DNA of 18,482 bases. It comes from Firmicutes bacterium CAG:110. Lineage in GTDB: Bacteria; Bacillota; Clostridia; Oscillospirales; Oscillospiraceae. The notes beneath the pieces were generated by a model, which searched no databases, was not told where the DNA came from, and saw only the letters and a program-made list of their open reading frames with translations. Both the position numbers and the translations under genes were made by a program. Positions 14,657 to 18,482 of the stretch are shown here, in pieces. Within the stretch, counting starts at the first letter, position 1. Every line of letters starts with the position of its first letter. The stretch lies in the NCBI GenBank assembly GCA_000434635.1, contig HF988149.1, forward strand, positions 69,656 through 88,137. The letters run 5' to 3'.

Positions 14657-15364
14657 TTACGTGCCAAGATAGGCCGCCTTCACCGCTTCATTTGCCAGCA
14701 GCTCCTCGCCGCTGCCGTGGAGGGTGATCCGGCCGGTCTCCATGACGTAGCCGAGATTGGCGGTTTTCAGCGCCATATTGGCGTTCTGCTCGATAAGCAG
14801 CACCGTCACGCCCTGCTTGTTGATCTCCTTGATGATCTCAAAGATGCCCTTGACGATGATGGGCGCAAGTCCCAGAGACGGCTCGTCCATCATGATGACC
14901 TTGGGACGGCTCATCAGCGCACGGCCGACCGCCAGCATCTGCTGCTCGCCGCCGGACAGCGTGCCGCCCGCCTGCCAGGAGCGCTCTTTCAGCCGGGGAA
15001 ACAGGTCAAACACCCAGTTCAAGTCCTCCGTCAGATCGTCCTTGCGCAGGTAAGCGCCGATTTTCAGGTTTTCCAGCACCGTCATGTCCGGGAAGATACG
15101 CCGTCCCTCGGGTACCAGCGTGATGCCCTTGGACACGATCAGGCTGGAATCCATGCCGGTGATGTCCTCGTCCAGAAAGGAGATTTTTCCCGCGGAGGGC
15201 TTCACCAGCCCCGCGATGGCGCGGAGGGTGGAGCTTTTGCCAGCGCCGTTGGCGCCGATCAGGGTCACGATCTCCCCTTCCGGCACGTCCAGACTGATGC
15301 CCCTCACCGCTTCGATTCCGCCGTAATGCACCTGCAAGTCCCGAATTTCCAGAATGTTACGCAT
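14657..15364 (-). CDS. livF: Branched-chain amino acid ABC transporter ATP-binding protein LivF
   Basis: This is one of the two ATPase subunits that power uptake of leucine, isoleucine and valine (or related amides) at the inner face of the membrane. The 235 residues contain Walker A GANGAGKS (37-44), the ABC signature LSGGEQQ (136-142) and Walker B VIMMDEP (156-162). The LivF-typical VPEGRRIFPDMTVLENL (84-100) is also present. The start codon lies inside the end of livG: the two genes share the eight bases ATGCGTAA. GGAGG directly abuts the ATG, too close for normal initiation, so translation probably relies on coupling with livG. It is the last gene of livHMGF. Confidence 0.96.
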   Translation of the reverse strand: MRNILEIRDLQVHYGGIEAVRGISLDVPEGEIVTLIGANGAGKSSTLRAIAGLVKPSAGKISFLDEDITGMDSSLIVSKGITLVPEGRRIFPDMTVLENLKIGAYLRKDDLTEDLNWVFDLFPRLKERSWQAGGTLSGGEQQMLAVGRALMSRPKVIMMDEPSLGLAPIIVKGIFEIIKEINKQGVTVLLIEQNANMALKTANLGYVMETGRITLHGSGEELLANEAVKAAYLGT

Positions 15365-16208
15365 CCTCCGTCACCCCCAAATACGCCTCGATCACGCGCT
15401 TGTTCTGCTGCACTTCCTTCGGCACGCCCCGTGCAATCTCACTGCCGAAGTCAATGACATAAATGTAGTCCGAAATCTTCATGACCAGATCCATGTGATG
15501 CTCAATAAGGAAGACCGTCAGATGGTGTCTGTCCCGAATCTCTTTGATGTACTCCGCCAGTTCCTGCGTCTCCTGCGGGTTCATGCCCGCCGCCGGTTCG
15601 TCCAGCAGCAGCAGCTTGGGGTCCGTCGCCAGAGCGCGGGCGATTTCCAGACGGCGCTGCAGGCCGTAGGGCAGGCTGGTAGCGATCTCGTCCTTGTACT
15701 GCTCCAGTCCCTGCTCTTTCAGCAGCTCCATGGTTTCTTCCCGCATTCTCGCTTCTTCCTTGGCGTTCGCCCGGAAAATGGCGGAAAACACGTTCTGCTC
15801 CGCCCGCATATGCTTGGCCACCAGCACGTTTTCAAACACAGTCATGCTCTTCCACAGGCGGATGTTCTGGAAGGTACGGGCAATGCCCAGAGAGACCACA
15901 TGATCCGGAGTGGGGTCAATGTTGCGCTCATTTGCAAACTTATCCCCGTTGGTGCCCAGATAGTTCTTTTTCATTTTGCCGGTGGGGTGGTTGCGGATCA
16001 TGGTCTTGCCCATGAATTCCACCCGGCCGTTGGTCGGCTGATACACACCGGTGATGCAGTTAAAGGCCGTGGTCTTGCCCGCGCCGTTGGGGCCGATCAG
16101 GGCGACAATCTGACCCTCCGGCACGTCCAGAGACAGGTCATCCACAGCAACTACGCCGCCAAACTGCATGGTGACGTTTTCCATACGAAGAACGTTTCTT
16201 TCGCTCAT
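15357..16208 (-). CDS. livG: Branched-chain amino acid ABC transporter ATP-binding protein LivG
   Basis: This is the second ATPase subunit of the Liv transporter and pairs with LivF. The 283-residue chain has Walker A GPNGAGKT (39-46), the signature LPYGLQR (179-185) and Walker B LLLLDEPAAGMN (199-210). The PAAGMN wording is characteristic of LivG. The signature departs from the usual LSYGQQR at two positions. Between about residues 70 and 105 there is a charged insertion (KMKKNYLGTNGDKFANERN), longer than in enterobacterial LivG and common in clostridial ones. GGAGG lies 11 bases before the ATG, within the end of livM. The genes are separated by six bases. Confidence 0.96.
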   Translation of the reverse strand: MSERNVLRMENVTMQFGGVVAVDDLSLDVPEGQIVALIGPNGAGKTTAFNCITGVYQPTNGRVEFMGKTMIRNHPTGKMKKNYLGTNGDKFANERNIDPTPDHVVSLGIARTFQNIRLWKSMTVFENVLVAKHMRAEQNVFSAIFRANAKEEARMREETMELLKEQGLEQYKDEIATSLPYGLQRRLEIARALATDPKLLLLDEPAAGMNPQETQELAEYIKEIRDRHHLTVFLIEHHMDLVMKISDYIYVIDFGSEIARGVPKEVQQNKRVIEAYLGVTEDA

Positions 16209-16214
16209 GCCGCT

Positions 16215-17441
16215 TCAGTCCTCCTTTTCCGCCGCCGGGGCAGCCTTTTTCCGTTTCTGAAACAGTCCGCCGATGCCCTTCCAGCTCAGCTCCTTCTCTC
16301 CCATGATGCCCTTGGAGAAGAACAGAACAATAATCATGATGACCACGGAGAATACGACCATCCGGAAACCGCTGCGCAGCAGGGGCACCTTGAACGAGCC
16401 GATATAGGTCTCCCGATCCAGAAACCGCAGCCACCACTCAGAGCAGGCCACGTACAGGAACGTGCCGATGACGGAGCCGGAAACGGAGCCGATGCCGCCG
16501 ATGACCACGATCAGCAGAATCTCATAGGTCATGGTGGAGGTGAACACCTTCGCCTGGGCGTTGGCAACATACATGGCGAACAGCGCGCCGCCCACGCCGG
16601 AGAAGAAGCTGGAAATGACGAAGGAGAGCATCTTGTGCTTGAACAGGCTGATGCCCATGGCCTCCGCCGCCACCTCGTCGTCCCGAATGGCCTTAAAGGC
16701 GCGGCCGTAGGAGGAGTTGATCAGCAGAACGATCAGGGCAATGCAGATGATCGCCACAAGGAAGGGAACGAATGTACTCAGCCGCAGAATCACCTGCCCC
16801 GCACCGTTTTTGATATTGAAATCGGAGAAGGTGGGGAAGCCTTTGATCATATTCGCGCCGTTGGTAATGGGGCCAAGGGTCTGCCACTGGAAAATGGCCC
16901 GCAGGATTTCGGCGAAGCCCAGTGTGGCAATGGCGAGATAGTCGCTTTTCAGCCGCAGAACCGGCAGGCCGATGAGCGCCGCGAACAGCGCGGCCACCAG
17001 TCCCGCCAGAATCAGTCCCACGAGAACGGCCAGAACCAGCGCCAGTCCGCCGCCGAACCCGGCGCTTCCCAGAAAGCTCTGGAACATATCCACCAGAGAA
17101 AACTTCACGGCCGAGCCGCCGTAGAGGTAGTAGACCTGATCCTTGGCAGCCATGGGAACGGTCAGGATGGCGTAGGTATACGCGCCCAACAGCATGAAGC
17201 CCGCCTGTCCTAGAGAGAACAGGCCGGTGAAGCCGTTGAGCAGGTTCATGGAAACGGCCACCAGAGAATACACCGCGCCCTTTTTCAGCACGGTAAACAA
17301 CTGGCTGGTGGGAAGGAAGACCGCAGGCAGTCCGGGAATGCGGTCGCTGATGTTTTCCAGCAGGATAATCAGCAAAAGCAGCACCGAAATGGAGATCAGC
17401 GCAGCGAAGCTGCCGTTTTTGTTTGTTTTCTGTTTCAGCAT
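16215..17441 (-). CDS. livM: Branched-chain amino acid ABC transporter permease LivM
   Basis: This is one of the two membrane-spanning subunits that form the amino acid channel. The 408-residue protein is strongly hydrophobic with many membrane helices, the first at about 12-28. Family motifs include NGFTGLFSLGQAGFM (69-83) and GLPVLRLKSDYLAIATLGFAEI (158-179). The late IGGIGSVSGSVIGTFL is the permease loop that contacts the ATPases. I used the ATG at 17439-17441 because AAGGAGGT lies seven bases upstream; an in-frame start at 17483 would run back into livH and has no such site. The tail is lysine-rich and cytoplasmic. It follows livH by 13 bases. Confidence 0.95.
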   Translation of the reverse strand: MLKQKTNKNGSFAALISISVLLLLIILLENISDRIPGLPAVFLPTSQLFTVLKKGAVYSLVAVSMNLLNGFTGLFSLGQAGFMLLGAYTYAILTVPMAAKDQVYYLYGGSAVKFSLVDMFQSFLGSAGFGGGLALVLAVLVGLILAGLVAALFAALIGLPVLRLKSDYLAIATLGFAEILRAIFQWQTLGPITNGANMIKGFPTFSDFNIKNGAGQVILRLSTFVPFLVAIICIALIVLLINSSYGRAFKAIRDDEVAAEAMGISLFKHKMLSFVISSFFSGVGGALFAMYVANAQAKVFTSTMTYEILLIVVIGGIGSVSGSVIGTFLYVACSEWWLRFLDRETYIGSFKVPLLRSGFRMVVFSVVIMIIVLFFSKGIMGEKELSWKGIGGLFQKRKKAAPAAEKED

Positions 17442-17454
17442 ATCCGGCACCTCC

Positions 17455-18360
17455 TTAAACCTTATCCGTGGCCTTTTCGCCAAAGAGTCCGGTGGGCTTG
17501 CAGGTCAGGATGATGATGAGCAGCGCGAAGGTGAAGGCATCGGAGAACACGGAAACATTCCATGCCGAGGGCAGGCCCTTGATGATGGTCTCGCAGATGC
17601 CGATCAGGAACGCGCCGATCACCGCGCCGGGGATGGAGCCGATGCCGCCGAACACCGCCGCCACGAAGGCTTTCAGTCCCGGCATGGCGCCCGCCGTGGG
17701 AGTGATGGCAGGATAGGTGGTAAAATACAGAATGGAGCCAACCACCGCCAGCGCGGAACCAATGACAAAGGTCATGGAAATGACATTGTTGATCTTGATG
17801 CCCATCAGCCGCGCGGTCTCGAAGTCCTTGGAAACGGCACGCATGGCCATGCCGATTTTGGTGTGGTTGATCAACTGGGTCAGCAGCACGATCAGCACCA
17901 GCACCAGAACTGGGGTGATGATGACCACCAGCTTCGTGGAGGTGCCGACAATGTCGATGGTTTTGTTCAGAATTCCGATGGTGGGATAAGTCATGGGCTG
18001 GCCGCCGGTGACGTAGGTCGCAGTGTTTTCCAGCAGATAGCTGACGCCGATGGCGGAGATCATGACGGACATTCTCGGGGCATTGCGCAGGGGCTTATAG
18101 GCCGCCCGCTCAATGAAAAAGCCCAGCGCCACCGTCAGGATGATGACAGCAGGAATTGCCGCGTAGATCGGCAACACGGCGGAAACATAAATACCCAGCA
18201 GACCGGCGACCATAAACACGTCGCCGTGGGCAAAGTTGATCAGGCGCAGAATGCCGTAGACCATGGTGTAGCCAATGGCGATCAGCGCCAGCTGCCCGCC
18301 CAGAGAAATGCCGCTGAGCAGAATGGATACCATGTATTCCAGAGAAAACAGTTGTTCCAC
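17455..18360 (-). CDS. livH: Branched-chain amino acid ABC transporter permease LivH
   Basis: This is the partner permease of LivM. The 301-residue integral membrane protein contains the LivH signature LIAIGYTMVYGILRLINFAH (26-45) and the coupling loop AAVFGGIGSIPGAVIGAFLIG. The C-terminus KPTGLFGEKATDKV fits the family ending KPxGLFG. The start is a GTG at 18358-18360 with GGGAGGA about six bases upstream. It is the first gene of the operon inside this window. The periplasmic-type binding protein gene (livK/livJ), usually next to it, is not seen and may lie beyond the right edge. The leader just upstream can form hairpins. Confidence 0.95.
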   Translation of the reverse strand: MEQLFSLEYMVSILLSGISLGGQLALIAIGYTMVYGILRLINFAHGDVFMVAGLLGIYVSAVLPIYAAIPAVIILTVALGFFIERAAYKPLRNAPRMSVMISAIGVSYLLENTATYVTGGQPMTYPTIGILNKTIDIVGTSTKLVVIITPVLVLVLIVLLTQLINHTKIGMAMRAVSKDFETARLMGIKINNVISMTFVIGSALAVVGSILYFTTYPAITPTAGAMPGLKAFVAAVFGGIGSIPGAVIGAFLIGICETIIKGLPSAWNVSVFSDAFTFALLIIILTCKPTGLFGEKATDKV

Positions 18361-18361
18361 A

Positions 18362-18391
18362 GGGGTTCCTCCCTTTCTTTACGGAATCCCC
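18362..18391 (-). promoter_or_regulatory. Hairpin overlapping the livH ribosome binding site
   Basis: On the minus strand GGGGATTCC can pair with GGAACCCC, with one bulged A, just ahead of the GTG start. This would capture part of the GGGAGGA ribosome binding site. It may limit translation of livH. No ligand or regulator is evident. Confidence 0.4.
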
Positions 18392-18398
18392 GAAGAAG

Positions 18399-18429
18399 CC
18401 GTCAGCAGCCCCGCTCCGGACGGTTTTTT
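18399..18429. promoter_or_regulatory. Leader hairpin upstream of livH
   Basis: CCGTC (18399-18403) and GACGG (18419-18423) form a 5-bp stem, and the plus strand continues with TTTTTT. On the minus strand, the sense of livH, the tail is CTTCTTCG, so terminator activity would be weak. Confidence 0.3.
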
Positions 18430-18465
18430 CAGAGATTCCCTGTCATAATAATACGACTGTTTGGC

Positions 18466-18482
18466 GGGGGGATTCGCCCCCC
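18466..18482. repeat. G/C hairpin cut by the right window edge
   Basis: Six G (18466-18471) and six C (18477-18482) flank ATTCG. The structure probably continues outside the window. It may belong to the 3' end of a gene upstream of livH. Confidence 0.35.

Noticed and set aside
15354..17213. 619-codon plus-strand frame antisense to livG and livM
   Set aside because: It covers two intact transporter genes and their junction, and the translation is a compositionally biased, domain-free shadow.

Overview
The window reads as a chromosomal segment of a GC-rich anaerobic Firmicute, most likely a gut-type clostridium of the Oscillospiraceae/Ruminococcaceae kind. This is an inference from protein flavour and gene content: a clostridial-type AdhE, a DUF1858 redox-disulfide protein, the GGGtGRT protein with its scaffold partner, SigA-type promoters and strong AGGAGG ribosome binding sites. 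No plasmid or phage backbone is visible. Most of the window is dense core metabolism. One short AT-rich islet at about 7.46-8.40 kb looks acquired.

Left part (1-5.5 kb): a small cysteine-rich DUF1540 protein (-) diverges from rpe (+). rpe converges on rpoD/sigA (-) across a shared hairpin terminator. rpoD diverges from lepA-hemW (+), and both directions have recognisable sigma-A promoters in the roughly 250-bp intergenic region.

Middle (5.5-7.46 kb): a two-gene operon (+) encodes an IscU/NifU-like iron-sulfur scaffold homologue and the conserved GGGtGRT protein. It is driven by a letter-perfect TTGACA-17-TATAAT promoter whose -35 box sits inside a long GC-rich inverted repeat. It has a structured leader and ends in a very strong terminator. 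This is the most interesting system in the window, because the biochemical role of the pair is not settled.

Islet (7.46-8.40 kb): an XRE-type regulator (-) diverges from a small lipoprotein gene (+). Two related operator-like sites, about three helical turns apart, lie in the lipoprotein promoter. Next to it is the decayed C-terminal end of a serine recombinase.

Right part (8.4-18.48 kb): all genes are on the minus strand. Reading in the direction of transcription, livH-livM-livG-livF (branched-chain amino acid ABC transporter) comes first and its substrate-binding gene is not in the window. It is followed by adhE (acetyl-CoA to ethanol), a GNAT acetyltransferase, a DUF1858 protein, trmK-nif3-like, and yebC. 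trmK lies directly behind a terminator-like hairpin with no room for its own promoter there. The trmK/nif3 pair normally sits beside sigA in Bacillus, so the sigA-to-nif3 stretch may be a rearranged ancestral neighbourhood.

No tRNA, rRNA, CRISPR array, complete insertion sequence or replication origin was seen. Very long open frames antisense to adhE, livGM, lepA/hemW and the GGGtGRT operon were judged to be composition artefacts.
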